A stretch of DNA of 64,000 bases from Promethearchaeota archaeon (GCA_030599585.1 JAUVNS010000001.1:62001-126000); one strand, 5' to 3'. Counted from the first letter of the stretch, positions 51,301 to 60,595 are shown. Notes: a model not told the origin generated them from the sequence alone. Numbers and translations are program-made.

Positions 51301-53870
51301 TCGCTATCTAATAGTGAATAATATCTAAATTCTATTGTGCTATTTGCGTGCAACTCTATATTATAATCAGACTGAAGTCGTTGCACGTTAGTTTCCTCTC
51401 CAAGGTTAATTTTCAAAGTCAAATTATAATCTAAGAACCCTACTTTTGAAGATTCAATTAAAATCTCATAAAAACCATTTGATCCTAATAATGAAGTATC
51501 TAAAATGGTCTCATAAATTCCAAAACCGGCTTCTACAAAATCTACTGTTCCTGAGGTCCAATTATAGGAAATTAATGCATTTAAAATAAAATCATTGTTA
51601 TCAGAATCTGTTAAATTTACTTGTACGGGTATAATATCTCCAATAAATGCGTCTGTTATGGAATCAGAAATGGCATCATTAGGTTTAAGAAGTGAGAATG
51701 AACTCTGATGTATAACTAAAAAACTAGCGTTTAATCCCCCTATAGAAGTGCCATTAGACCAAAAGAGCGTGTAATCATATTGTCCTCCAGTTGTATTTAA
51801 TGCATCAAAAAATAACTCAGAAAAGAACACGCTTCCATTTGACAAGGGTGAATTTACTTCTGAATACCACTGATTTCCTTCGGGATCAAATATCGTTAAG
51901 TTTACTTCTGTTGAACCAAGATTATTAGGAATTTCACCGCTGTAATTTACTTGAGTTTTAATTCGTGTTGATTCGCCGGTATTAAAACTGGTGTGTGTCC
52001 ATTCACCTTGTTTCAACATTTTTGTATTTGTTATATCGAGATAATTTGGAGAGGTCGCTTTAAATGACCACCAACCAGGATAAAGCGCATTTGTTTTATT
52101 AATTTTTAATAATAAATCGCCAATATTTCCGTTTTCAAATGGTCGAGAAAGAAGAGTTGGGTCTAGAGCGTAGAGAAACTCCCAATTTACAGGTTTATCA
52201 ATTATAAATTCAAAATCCGAATACTGAGAAGGCATGTAGAAATTATGTGAAAAATACCAATATACTGAGCCATTTTCTAAGATTTCATAAGAGATTCCTT
52301 CAACTATAGTTTGCCCTACCCTTGAAGTAGTTTCGTGATATCCATACAAAAAAGTGTCCAATTCAAAAGTAAGCGAAGGTGAACTTGTATTTGCGGTAAG
52401 AACTACAGGATTTACACCCCAATTCCCCGTAATATTTAACTCTGATTCTCCCCATTGGTCTCCTTGAGTAAGAGAATACCCGTTTAACGTAAGATTTATA
52501 TCGCTTTGACTTGAATTTGCGAGCGTAATAAGTACTAAAGATAAATTATCAAACCAAAAGAGTTGTTGGAATCGTTCATCAAAACCGGAATATGTTATTG
52601 TACCACCACTCATAATACCAACTGAGATATTAAACTCTTGATTATTTTGAATTTCTTCAAATAAGCTCGAAGTATTCGACCATAAGTCTAGATGTATTTC
52701 TCCAGTACTTAACCAAGTTCGCCTACCACTTCCATCACCAACAATATCCCCTAAACCTTTAGAGTAAATTTTTTTATTATTTATCTCACAATACAAAAAA
52801 TTTTCGTTAGAATCCATTGCGTATTCAGCATAGTAATCGAAACTTATATAACCATCAATAATTTGGCCTCGAGGAATAGTTATGTTTTGATAGATTTCTG
52901 AAAAGTCGTTTTCGTAATAAGATACCTCTATCCTTCCGTCTCTGGCGGGATTTCCTACTAAGCTGACATACATCGCTGTTTCATTTTCCATGGTAGAAGA
53001 ACCAAAATTACCTCCTATTGTAGCATTATCATATCCCCAATGATCGAAGCTATCATAGTATTCTATACCGTCATAGATATATTCGTAATAGTCAATATCG
53101 TAACCCCACCATTGAACCGATCCATCGGAATCCATAGTAATTTTTATATTTGTTGTTTTAATCCAAGGGCTAAAAAATGATGCTTTATTTCCTGTGTCAA
53201 CATATTGTAGTATGTTATTCTCATCGTAAAAACAAACTATGTCCCAATCTTCTTCTATTTCAAATCTGTCAAAATGAACTCGTATTAATGACGCATTATT
53301 TTGAGTTATTTCACTATGGATGTTTGCAGGAGTAGCAGGATCTCGAGATAAATCCGCGGTGTAATTATGTCGAGGCGGAGATGTGTCTGGAATATTTGTT
53401 AACGATACATTTACTCTATAAGTAGAAACTTCTGAGTAGTCGTTGTTTTTAACCCATTCTCTTGTATCTTGAATGTTTCGGATGTTTGTTTCTATTTTTG
53501 ATATCTCCCAATCATGAACATCGTCGAGAGTGTAATTAATTTCGAGTTCTTCCTGACTCGTTAAAGAAATTAGTTGATTATTTTCATATAAGTTACCGTA
53601 ATCTGTTATATTTAAAGATATTTCATTTCCTTCAAATAAAATTGAATCAGAATCGGCAAGTAAGGGTGACTGGGAATAATAATTAAAGTCGCTGTCTATT
53701 TTTTTAATATTTTTGGAATTTGGAATGAGAAAACTACTTGAAAGAAATATACCTAATATAATAATAAGATAGGCTATTCTCAGAACTAATGATTTTTTTA
53801 AAAGTGAATTATTAGAAACCTTTTTCATACTATCCCCTGTTGTTAAATAAAAAATAATTATAAAACTCAT
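48357..53870 (-). CDS. giant cell-surface repeat protein with single C-terminal TM and cytosolic longin-like + winged-helix tail
   Basis: 1837 aa; N-terminal hydrophobic segment; extracellular N-glycosylation-like NxS/T-rich beta region with about five ~107-aa repeats; TM FPVLLMFIIFFIAVAIISVLGIL; cytosolic IQAIVAIHRYSGIPLYSKSYSILEKHKKELFSGFIQAIITVGEEMVG... Confidence 0.85.
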   Translation of the reverse strand: MSFIIIFYLTTGDSMKKVSNNSLLKKSLVLRIAYLIIILGIFLSSSFLIPNSKNIKKIDSDFNYYSQSPLLADSDSILFEGNEISLNITDYGNLYENNQLISLTSQEELEINYTLDDVHDWEISKIETNIRNIQDTREWVKNNDYSEVSTYRVNVSLTNIPDTSPPRHNYTADLSRDPATPANIHSEITQNNASLIRVHFDRFEIEEDWDIVCFYDENNILQYVDTGNKASFFSPWIKTTNIKITMDSDGSVQWWGYDIDYYEYIYDGIEYYDSFDHWGYDNATIGGNFGSSTMENETAMYVSLVGNPARDGRIEVSYYENDFSEIYQNITIPRGQIIDGYISFDYYAEYAMDSNENFLYCEINNKKIYSKGLGDIVGDGSGRRTWLSTGEIHLDLWSNTSSLFEEIQNNQEFNISVGIMSGGTITYSGFDERFQQLFWFDNLSLVLITLANSSQSDINLTLNGYSLTQGDQWGESELNITGNWGVNPVVLTANTSSPSLTFELDTFLYGYHETTSRVGQTIVEGISYEILENGSVYWYFSHNFYMPSQYSDFEFIIDKPVNWEFLYALDPTLLSRPFENGNIGDLLLKINKTNALYPGWWSFKATSPNYLDITNTKMLKQGEWTHTSFNTGESTRIKTQVNYSGEIPNNLGSTEVNLTIFDPEGNQWYSEVNSPLSNGSVFFSELFFDALNTTGGQYDYTLFWSNGTSIGGLNASFLVIHQSSFSLLKPNDAISDSITDAFIGDIIPVQVNLTDSDNNDFILNALISYNWTSGTVDFVEAGFGIYETILDTSLLGSNGFYEILIESSKVGFLDYNLTLKINLGEETNVQRLQSDYNIELHANSTIEFRYYSLLDSEGIDGATVGVNISNPDLYSIENLPGGYYNIEFDTSFTNNLGIKQLNFNFSAPSFEPQTHIYQFEIVEQSVNITAYIDNVEIYRNSIIEVIFMEEINISTQARALIDDNLLTGGNFSWKINSYEQTLNEYSNFWYNTSIQFNPSIYSPGLNLIGIQFEMDKYQTDIFYFQLLVYEQPVDLSVFINSQPILENEIVEIMYMESITISAKAFATIEADYVNGALITWQGGDQDRTLIEVGADWYNTSIQIVPSNYTPGLNSIAIEFIKDNFQHEIFYFQLLVEEQSVDFSLYLNSQQIAEDQLVEVMFKQNITISARVYGEIDSNYIDEAYISWNSEFYITNFIEYGANWYNLSLTFSAINFSSGINTVSIKFEKQNYTTTYFSFQLLVREQSVQLNVSINSQSILENALIEVMLKENITIAAQAYAMGEGIFLSGGNITIIGEMFSFNINENVTYLTWFSTDIVIDGANFELGINTVSVKFEQANYSEAYFSFQFFITAETVNLSLYIDSQEIDANSLIQITYYDVFSLSIRALANVEKVFLDGGSAIIAIGSYNQDFTQTANYWYNTSVVCDLANFDLGINSVYVRFLHPNYTSSTFYFQILVNQIEMKVDTIDFQDSIESLAGNSLVIRINLTELISAISIENTTISYSWDFGLGNFEEVGNGIYEIELEIPENIHGSFKVSLIISTENVLYKSMQSSFLLVIGEPEFPVLLMFIIFFIAVAIISVLGILSLRSYVILPRRRRKEADLLSKTQRFKDIQNIQAIVAIHRYSGIPLYSKSYSILEKHKKELFSGFIQAIITVGEEMVGKREVDGDSTNLDDSDGSRTILELDFKYFYCLICDRQDLRMIFLLNEKASDRLKKLISDLSLGIMFDLSQLIESWDGAIHEFEAQLPPIITKYVELYYKDAFKINDAKFIARLRKESELNSMETRILNVIYSIAKNKQEFHLETIFEVVHEKNQDLIIDAIETLINKQIIIPSNK
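49495..51103 (-). repeat. about five tandem ~107-aa beta-sandwich repeats inside 48357..53870
   Basis: Repeat starts: EQSVNITAYIDNVEI, EQPVDLSVFINSQPI, EQSVDFSLYLNSQQI, EQSVQLNVSINSQSI, AETVNLSLYIDSQEI; repeat ends: GIQFEMDKYQTDIFYFQLLV, AIEFIKDNFQHEIFYFQLLV, SIKFEKQNYTTTYFSFQLLV, SVKFEQANYSEAYFSFQFFI, YVRFLHPNYTSSTFYFQILV. Confidence 0.85.
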
Positions 53871-53989
53871 AAAAAATAAAATTAATAAATTTAAGGGAAT
53901 ATAAAATGAATCTCTATTCGAAATTTACTTTTTAGGAGTTTTAAAGTTTAAATTTAAGGAGTTTATGAATAATTTGCCAATTCTATTAG

Positions 53990-54340
53990 CTAATTAGGTA
54001 TCTCATCGGCAAACTCCGTTTTGAGAAGTGAAATGTAAGACTTTTTTTCTATGTGGTCTAAGGAATTCACATTCGTCCCTCTGCTAGTATAAATATCTGG
54101 AGGATGTTCTTCAAATAATGAAAGAATGAGTAATATTGCATTTTTTACAAATTCTTTTCTACTCGTTTTTCTTTCTAAAACCTTCATTAATTCTATGAAT
54201 GATTTATTTTTCCATATTTCTATGGTTTCTTTATTTACGTTCGGATTCTGGAAGAATTCTATGATATTTGAGTAATATTCAAATTCAGAGGTATCGCAGT
54301 TGTTTGACTCATTCATAAGTTTTTGACCGTTGTTATACAT
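53990..54340 (-). CDS. hypothetical protein
   Basis: 116-aa ORF, helical composition. Confidence 0.6.
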   Translation of the reverse strand: MYNNGQKLMNESNNCDTSEFEYYSNIIEFFQNPNVNKETIEIWKNKSFIELMKVLERKTSRKEFVKNAILLILSLFEEHPPDIYTSRGTNVNSLDHIEKKSYISLLKTEFADEIPN

Positions 54341-54368
54341 ATATAACCAAATTATTTGTTTTTAAATT

Positions 54369-54389
54369 CCATGAGAATCATGGTTTTTT
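54369..54389. promoter_or_regulatory. inverted repeat CCATGA-GAA-TCATGG next to a TATA-like box
   Basis: Perfect 6-bp arms with 3-nt loop, then T6 on the plus strand; on the minus strand it abuts TTTAAAAA upstream of 53990..54340. Confidence 0.45.
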
Positions 54390-54567
54390 GTTGCGACAAT
54401 CCGCACGTTAATTTTCCAAAAATTTATGGTTCTTGATAAAAATAACATCCATTATCGACAAGTAAGAATTTCAAGAAGAGTGTTATTTTCTTATGTATTA
54501 CGCTGATAATATCTCCCCTAAATGAGAAAAGTGAGTAAAAAGAGTTTAACAAGGGACAAGAATAATC

Positions 54568-55623
54568 CTATAGATTTTCAATTTCTGAAGGAATAAAACC
54601 AAAAGTGTCTAAGAAACGCTTTCGCACGTCTGAAATGTCATAAATTTGTGTTTGAGCACCACTAGTTTCTACAACGAAAGAGCCTACAGTTGAACCTAAA
54701 CGACAAGAATCTTGCAAACTCATATTAAGAATCATTCCAGACAAAAAGCCTGCGCGGTATCCATCCCCGGCACCTGTAGTGTCAATTACTTTATTCGGAT
54801 TCGAAATCGGAATTTCTATGGACTCTACTTTTCCAGATGGAGTTTTTGTTACAATTTCTGAACCCTCCGACCCCTTAGTTTTTACTATAGTACTAATATA
54901 CTCGAGTAAATCTGTTTCGTTCATCTCTGTCTTGCTCATAACTTGATTTATTTCGTACGTATTTCCTATAAGAAATTCAGATTTGGCTAAAATGCTCATT
55001 AAATTGTCTTTGGAGAATAAGGGAGTAATTTGTCCAGGGTCAAATATCATAGGAATACCTAACTCGCTTAATTGATCAGCAAAATTCTTCATTGCATCAA
55101 TACCTTGGGTAGAATTTATAGCATAGGCATATTGTTCAGGATTTTTAATCTTTCTCCGTAAATCTATATTTTTACCATCATCTAAAGCGCCCCCATGAAA
55201 AATAATCATTTGATTCGATTTCTCATCGTTTACAATGTAGCATGCTGCAGTAAACAGATCAATTTGAATATCTACATTCAAATCGATGTTTTGGAATTTT
55301 GTTATGTGATCTTTATAACCTAAGCTTTCGAAATCTTTACCAACCGAACCTAAGAGTGAGACGGGGGATATATTTAGTAATCCAAGGTTATACGCGATGT
55401 TTCCCGCAGTTCCGCCGAAATGCTGGATTCGGCTATTGGCAGTTACTGTGCTTTGGTATACTTTTTTCTCGTAATCAATAGACACAGCATTTACAAAATT
55501 CTCGTCAAATCCCATGATGTAATCGAAAGCAAGGGAACCCAATACTATTACTTTATCTCGTTTCATTTCAGTCTTTACCTTATACAAATTGAAGTAAATC
55601 GATAATATATTATTTTTACGCAT
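54568..55623 (-). CDS. PfkB-family carbohydrate/nucleoside kinase
   Basis: VIVLGSLAFDYI; HFGGTAGNIAYNLGLL; VIDTTGAGDGYRAGFLSGM. Start may be internal (MKRDKVIVLGS). Confidence 0.92.
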   Translation of the reverse strand: MRKNNILSIYFNLYKVKTEMKRDKVIVLGSLAFDYIMGFDENFVNAVSIDYEKKVYQSTVTANSRIQHFGGTAGNIAYNLGLLNISPVSLLGSVGKDFESLGYKDHITKFQNIDLNVDIQIDLFTAACYIVNDEKSNQMIIFHGGALDDGKNIDLRRKIKNPEQYAYAINSTQGIDAMKNFADQLSELGIPMIFDPGQITPLFSKDNLMSILAKSEFLIGNTYEINQVMSKTEMNETDLLEYISTIVKTKGSEGSEIVTKTPSGKVESIEIPISNPNKVIDTTGAGDGYRAGFLSGMILNMSLQDSCRLGSTVGSFVVETSGAQTQIYDISDVRKRFLDTFGFIPSEIENL

Positions 55624-55687
55624 TAAATTTAGACTTTATGAAATAACAAACTACTAATAAAGAAATAAAATAAAAGAAAGGCTATTG

Positions 55688-55954
55688 TTACAAATTATCC
55701 AACGGTAAATCTAAATCTACTTCAGCAGATTTAAGCTTTTTCATGAATTCTACAGCCCCAACTTCATTTACCATTAATTCTAATAGATTTTCGTAGAGGT
55801 GCTCGATGTTATCCTGCCCGATTTGAAAGTATATATCTTCAGAGGGAAGAGTTATCTTAAAAATTTCATAAAGGCCTCGAATACAGTCTTTAATATTCTC
55901 AAAATTAATTAATGCCTTTTTCGTCGATTCGTAAACAATATCAGTTTTTTCCAT
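55688..55954 (-). CDS. hypothetical protein
   Basis: 88-aa helical ORF. Confidence 0.55.
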   Translation of the reverse strand: MEKTDIVYESTKKALINFENIKDCIRGLYEIFKITLPSEDIYFQIGQDNIEHLYENLLELMVNEVGAVEFMKKLKSAEVDLDLPLDNL

Positions 55955-56343
55955 TTTTAATTATTACCGCTTAAACTTGTTTCCCGTTGTATTAAAAGAA
56001 GAAATGAAGGCTTAAAAAATAGTTGTTATTTTGACAATTGCGTGACTAAAGAACAAATAACAAAGAATACAATACATCTTATATTATGTTTCAAGGCGGG
56101 CTAGTTCTCGTTTAAGAATATTTGGTAAAACTTTAGACAATCAAGTAATTAGCTATCGAAAACTAGTTTCATTCATAGTTTACATTCCCAAATTGATAAT
56201 AAGATATTTTATTTTTGTCTGTGCAAAAACCTTGCTTTAATTCCTAATAACCTAGATATAAATATTTTTAATTATTTTTTTTTATTATTCCGTATGCAAA
56301 AGAAAATGTAATTTTTTTTAACAAATTATAATAATTTTTCACC

Positions 56344-57393
56344 ATGAAGAAGCTAATTGATGCTGTAATATATACAGATGTTCACGATGAACTCGGTCCG
56401 AATCCCATTCTTTGGCTACCGCCAAATTTACCTGAATCTGTCAGAATGTTAGTAGGAATTAAAACTGTAACATTACTTACAGGTGACCAAGGGTCTGTAC
56501 CAGATTCGCTATTAATAATCCCTTTTCCTTCACTTAAATTAAAAGGATTAATTAGATATATAGAAAGAGAAGATGAAAGTAAAAGAGGAGGATTCGCAAG
56601 AAGTGCAATAACATTCTTGTTTAAAGAAACAGATGATGTGATTTTCTATAAATATATGGGTTATCTTAAAGCTCCCTTCGATGAAACTTCGAGAAAAATA
56701 ATTGAATTAGAGAACAACCATGCAGAAAGTTCAAAAATCTTTGAAGAGATTAAAATTTTACGAGATAGCGTCAGTGAATTACTAGATGATTTTAGAACTA
56801 AAGAAATAACTTCACCAGCATCAAAAGAATTTCCAGAAAAACGAGTTAAAGATGATAAAGTAGTAGATTATAGACTTAAACTCGTAATAGTTGGAGATCC
56901 TGGAGTAGGTAAGACATCTACCATACTAAGATTTACTGATAACGCGTTCTTAAGAACATATGTTCCAACACTTGGGGTATCCATTACTGAAAAATTATTT
57001 GATACCAAAAGCGGAGTAATAGAAACGATCTTATGGGACATCGCAGGACAAGCAAAATTTGAGACGATGAGAAGACATTTCTACCAAGGCTCTGAGGCGA
57101 TATTACTTATTTTTGATCTAACTAATAGAAATTCCTTTACAAGTATAAAATCGTGGTATCATGACGTTATGAAAAACATGGAGAAACATCACCACAAAAT
57201 GTCGGGTTATATTTTTGGAAATAAAAGTGATTTAATCGAACTACGAAAAGTTAAATTAGTTGAAGCTTTAGCTTTAGCTAAGGAATTGAATTTAAAATAC
57301 ATAGAAATATCTGCCCTAACTGGTAAAAATGTCGAATACGCTTTTTATGATATTGCCAACACAGTCGTAAAAATGCGTTTGAACAAACCTTAA
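56344..57393 (+). CDS. Rab-like small GTPase with N-terminal shared module
   Basis: GDPGVGKTSTILRF, WDIAGQAKFETMRRHFYQGSEAILLIFDLT, GNKSD, EISALTGKNVEYAF; N-module DELGPNP, KTVTLLTGD, IPFPSLKLKGL; close paralog of 22183..23220. Confidence 0.94.
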   Translation: MKKLIDAVIYTDVHDELGPNPILWLPPNLPESVRMLVGIKTVTLLTGDQGSVPDSLLIIPFPSLKLKGLIRYIEREDESKRGGFARSAITFLFKETDDVIFYKYMGYLKAPFDETSRKIIELENNHAESSKIFEEIKILRDSVSELLDDFRTKEITSPASKEFPEKRVKDDKVVDYRLKLVIVGDPGVGKTSTILRFTDNAFLRTYVPTLGVSITEKLFDTKSGVIETILWDIAGQAKFETMRRHFYQGSEAILLIFDLTNRNSFTSIKSWYHDVMKNMEKHHHKMSGYIFGNKSDLIELRKVKLVEALALAKELNLKYIEISALTGKNVEYAFYDIANTVVKMRLNKP

Positions 57394-57404
57394 AGGTTAT
57401 AAAT

Positions 57405-57977
57405 ATGGATTTAGAAGAAGCAATAAATAAACGTAGAACAATTAGGAGATTTACTCAAGAAACTATTCCGAGCGAAATCTTAAAAAAATTAATCGATTAC
57501 GCTCGAATCGCTCCTGCTGGAAATAATATTCAATGCGTTGAATATGTAATCGTAGAATCTCCAGAAATGAGAGAAAAAATGTTTCCTTTAGTAAGATGGG
57601 CCGCATCGCTACCTAAAGAATTAAGAACTCCAGAAAGTGGTAGGGAACCAACAGCATATATAATCGTGCTAGTAAATACAAACATTAAAAAATCATATTA
57701 CGATTTTGACGTTGGAGCCGCAGTTGAGAACATATTACTCGGTGCTGTGACGTTTGGAATTGGAACGTGTTGGATGGGTTCAATAAAAGGAGATAAAATA
57801 AGAGTATTACTTGACATTCCTGATTTTTACGAAATTAAACATGTGATTAGTCTAGGGTACCCTGACGAGACATCTGTGATTGAACCGTATAAAGAGTCTT
57901 TTAAATATTGGAAAGAAGGAAACGAAATGCACATCCCAAAACGAAAGTTGGAAAGCCTTATTTTAAAGGTGGTATAA
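57405..57977 (+). CDS. nitroreductase family protein
   Basis: AINKRRTIRRFTQETIPSEILKKLIDYARIAPAGNNIQ ... AVENILLGAVTFGIGTCWMGSIKG. Confidence 0.92.
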   Translation: MDLEEAINKRRTIRRFTQETIPSEILKKLIDYARIAPAGNNIQCVEYVIVESPEMREKMFPLVRWAASLPKELRTPESGREPTAYIIVLVNTNIKKSYYDFDVGAAVENILLGAVTFGIGTCWMGSIKGDKIRVLLDIPDFYEIKHVISLGYPDETSVIEPYKESFKYWKEGNEMHIPKRKLESLILKVV

Positions 57978-58365
57978 AAGAGAGTAATAGTAATGAATTT
58001 TGCCCTCCTCCTACTCTCTCTTAATTAAATTACTTAAATAACAACTGTTTAGAGCGTTAAATACCCCACCCATAGATTTTTGTCATAAAATCTATAAAAT
58101 AGATATTGATTATGAAAATATAAGTGTTATTCCCCAGAATTGAGGAAAATTTTCCTGCGTCACTTAGATTGTCCTCAATCATGGAGAAAAATTTAGTTAT
58201 TCTCTAAATTTACGCCTTGGTTCTCATTTTTTATCAAAAAGTCTGCTAAATGAGTCGGATTTGTTAATCATCTTAACATTAAATTTATATTCAATTAAGG
58301 TCATTTAATATTTACGCTAAATAATTTTATATGAATAAATATTTACAATTTGTTGCAAGATAAAT

Positions 58366-58917
58366 ATGTCAAATCAAAAAAATGAAAAAAAAATGGTAAC
58401 CTTGGTTAGTCCACTGTCAATGAGAGAGTTTGAGGCTTTATTGATAATTTTAAAAAACGATGGGGAGGAATTAGCAGTTTTAAAAGCTGCAATCGATGCG
58501 AGATTTAAACTTGGGAGTAGAACTAAAGGGTACGATTATATAAGAAATCTGTGCACTAAGAATTTCACCGTTAAAAAAATTTCTGATCCAGTTGCTGGCA
58601 GGAAGAGAATCGTGAGAATTTTTGTAGAAAAAAAAGTAAGGAGTGAATACGAGAGATTAATCTTGCCCACAGTGAAAAATTTAAATGAATCGATAAAAAA
58701 ACTTTCCAAGGATTACATGGAAGAGATTAAAGAAGAAGAAAAACTAATGGAGAAATTTAGAACCTATACAGAAACTATTCTTAAGGGTATCAATCATGTA
58801 TTGGAGGATACACCGACAAGAAATTATACTCAAAAGAAACTTGAAAGAAAAATAGAGGATACGATCTGGCGTTATTTTCGCGCGGAAATGTTAAAAATTG
58901 AAATGTTTTCAAAATAA
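58366..58917 (+). CDS. hypothetical protein, possible winged-helix N-terminus with helical C-terminus
   Basis: SMREFEALLIILKNDGEELAVLKAAIDARFKLGSRTKGYDYIRNLC... ; inference from composition only. Confidence 0.55.
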   Translation: MSNQKNEKKMVTLVSPLSMREFEALLIILKNDGEELAVLKAAIDARFKLGSRTKGYDYIRNLCTKNFTVKKISDPVAGRKRIVRIFVEKKVRSEYERLILPTVKNLNESIKKLSKDYMEEIKEEEKLMEKFRTYTETILKGINHVLEDTPTRNYTQKKLERKIEDTIWRYFRAEMLKIEMFSK

Positions 58918-58964
58918 AAACGCTGTAGGGTCGATAGAAAATATATAGGGAATATATTGGATAA

Positions 58965-58983
58965 AGTCATAACATTTAAAAAT
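58965..58983 (+). promoter_or_regulatory. conserved promoter block, copy 1
   Basis: AAGTCATAACATTTAAAAA; TTTAAA at 58975, 30 nt before TTG 59005. Confidence 0.65.
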
Positions 58984-59004
58984 TCATAAATTCATGTATA
59001 TGCA

Positions 59005-59727
59005 TTGCTATTTCAAAATGAAATTATTGTAAGATTAATTGCTGCATCAGTGCTTCAAGTATGGCCGATTTTTTACTTATCTTATTTCACATATAGATTA
59101 CTAAGGCGAGCTAAAAATCGTTCAACTTATATTTTGAGTGCTTATTTCGTAACAACAGCACTTGCTTATTTTCTTGCCACTCTTTCAATTTTTTTAACAA
59201 ATACGCCCTTTGCTTACATCATTTATGTGCTTTCAATTTATGTTTTTGTTTTTAGTTATAGTTTTTTAATAAATTTTAGCTGGTTACTTACTCGACTAGA
59301 TGAAAAACCACACTATACAAAGCTTTATTTAAGAATAATTTTCTACGCGATCTTATCACTCTATGTTATTGTAATTAGTATTCCATTTAATGGTATAGCC
59401 TTAGATGCAAGTACTGGATGGACACCTAATTACAGTTGGCTCTTTCTTGTTTTTAGTTGGATTTATTTCTTGATTTTATTAATTATTCCACAAATATATT
59501 TCTCGTTTAAAATTTTAAAAGTATATGAGGGAGTTGTCCTCAAGAAGAGATTAAATTCATTTATATTTAGTGTCTTTCTATCTTTGTCATTGGCTATTTC
59601 GCTATTCTTGTATCACACATGGATTGAAAATCTAATTTTCAGGACATTTCATATTTTTCTGGGGCTAGTATTTGGGATATCAGCTGCATATTTAATATAC
59701 AAGGGATTCGGGAAGCAACTGGAATAA
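59005..59727 (+). CDS. multi-pass membrane protein, tandem family copy 1
   Basis: 240 aa, about seven hydrophobic segments; shares YRLLRRAKNRSTY, NFSWLLTRLDEK, YAILSLYV, STGWTPNYSW, YKGFGKQLE with the other copies; TTG start. Confidence 0.85.
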   Translation: MLFQNEIIVRLIAASVLQVWPIFYLSYFTYRLLRRAKNRSTYILSAYFVTTALAYFLATLSIFLTNTPFAYIIYVLSIYVFVFSYSFLINFSWLLTRLDEKPHYTKLYLRIIFYAILSLYVIVISIPFNGIALDASTGWTPNYSWLFLVFSWIYFLILLIIPQIYFSFKILKVYEGVVLKKRLNSFIFSVFLSLSLAISLFLYHTWIENLIFRTFHIFLGLVFGISAAYLIYKGFGKQLE

Positions 59728-59826
59728 AAAATAATGAACATTTCCTGACCTTTAATTTATTATATTTATCTCCCAAATAACTTAGAAACCATTATAATAG
59801 AAAAGATATAAGACCTCTATGGAATA

Positions 59827-59845
59827 AAGTCAAAACATTTAAAAA
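59827..59845 (+). promoter_or_regulatory. conserved promoter block, copy 2
   Basis: AAGTCAAAACATTTAAAAA; TTTAAA at 59838, 35 nt before TTG 59873. Confidence 0.6.
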
Positions 59846-59872
59846 ATCATGCACTTTTTTGTATACAATGCG

Positions 59873-60595
59873 TTGCTGTTTCAAAATGAATTTTTTGTCA
59901 GATTAATTGTTGTTTCAGTTTTTCAAATATGGCCTGTTGTTTACGGGTCATATTTCGCCTATAAGTTATTAAAGCGGGCTAAAAATCGCTCTACTTATAC
60001 AATGAGTGGCTATTTTATAACCACTGCTCTTACTTATTTTCTTGCAACGATTTCAACATTTTTGGTAAATACACCCTTTTCTTACATTCTTTACGTGATT
60101 TCAATTTATGTGTTTGTTTTTAGCTATAGTTTTGCAATAAATTTTAGCTGGCTTCTTACTAGACTTGATGAAAAATCGTGTAATACTAAATTTTACTTAA
60201 GAACAACTCTTTACGCAATCTTATCACTATATGTTCTATTGGTTGCCATTCCTTTTAACGGCATAACCTTAAATGCGAGTACTGGTTGGATTCCTACTTA
60301 TAGTTGGTTCTTTCTTGGCATTAGTTGGACTTACTTCTTGATTTTTTTAATTATTCCACAAATATATCTCTCGTTTAAAATTTTGAAAGTATACGAGGGT
60401 GTTGCTCTTAAACATAGATTAAATATGTTTCTAATTAGCGTATTGTTAGTGATGGTGTTGGCAGTTTTTATGTTATTATATAACACATGGACTGAAAATG
60501 TAATTTTCCGGACATTTTACGTTTTTATAATGCCGGAATTAGGTGTATTTGCCGCTTATTTCGTCTACAAAGGATTCGGAAAGATGCTAGATTAA
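59873..60595 (+). CDS. multi-pass membrane protein, tandem family copy 2
   Basis: Same family (YKLLKRAKNRSTYTMSGYF...YKGFGKMLD); track starts at ATG 59849 but the conserved TTG start is 59873. Confidence 0.82.
   Translation: MLFQNEFFVRLIVVSVFQIWPVVYGSYFAYKLLKRAKNRSTYTMSGYFITTALTYFLATISTFLVNTPFSYILYVISIYVFVFSYSFAINFSWLLTRLDEKSCNTKFYLRTTLYAILSLYVLLVAIPFNGITLNASTGWIPTYSWFFLGISWTYFLIFLIIPQIYLSFKILKVYEGVALKHRLNMFLISVLLVMVLAVFMLLYNTWTENVIFRTFYVFIMPELGVFAAYFVYKGFGKMLD

Noticed and set aside
57979-58019. AGAGAGTA...TACTCTCT inverted repeat (8 bp, 25-nt loop) after the nitroreductase gene
   Set aside because: Large loop and no T run; could be a weak terminator, but support is thin.
59849-59872. ATG start of track ORF 59849..60595
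   Set aside because: Only 11 nt after the TTTAAA box and not shared with the other three copies; TTG 59873 preferred.
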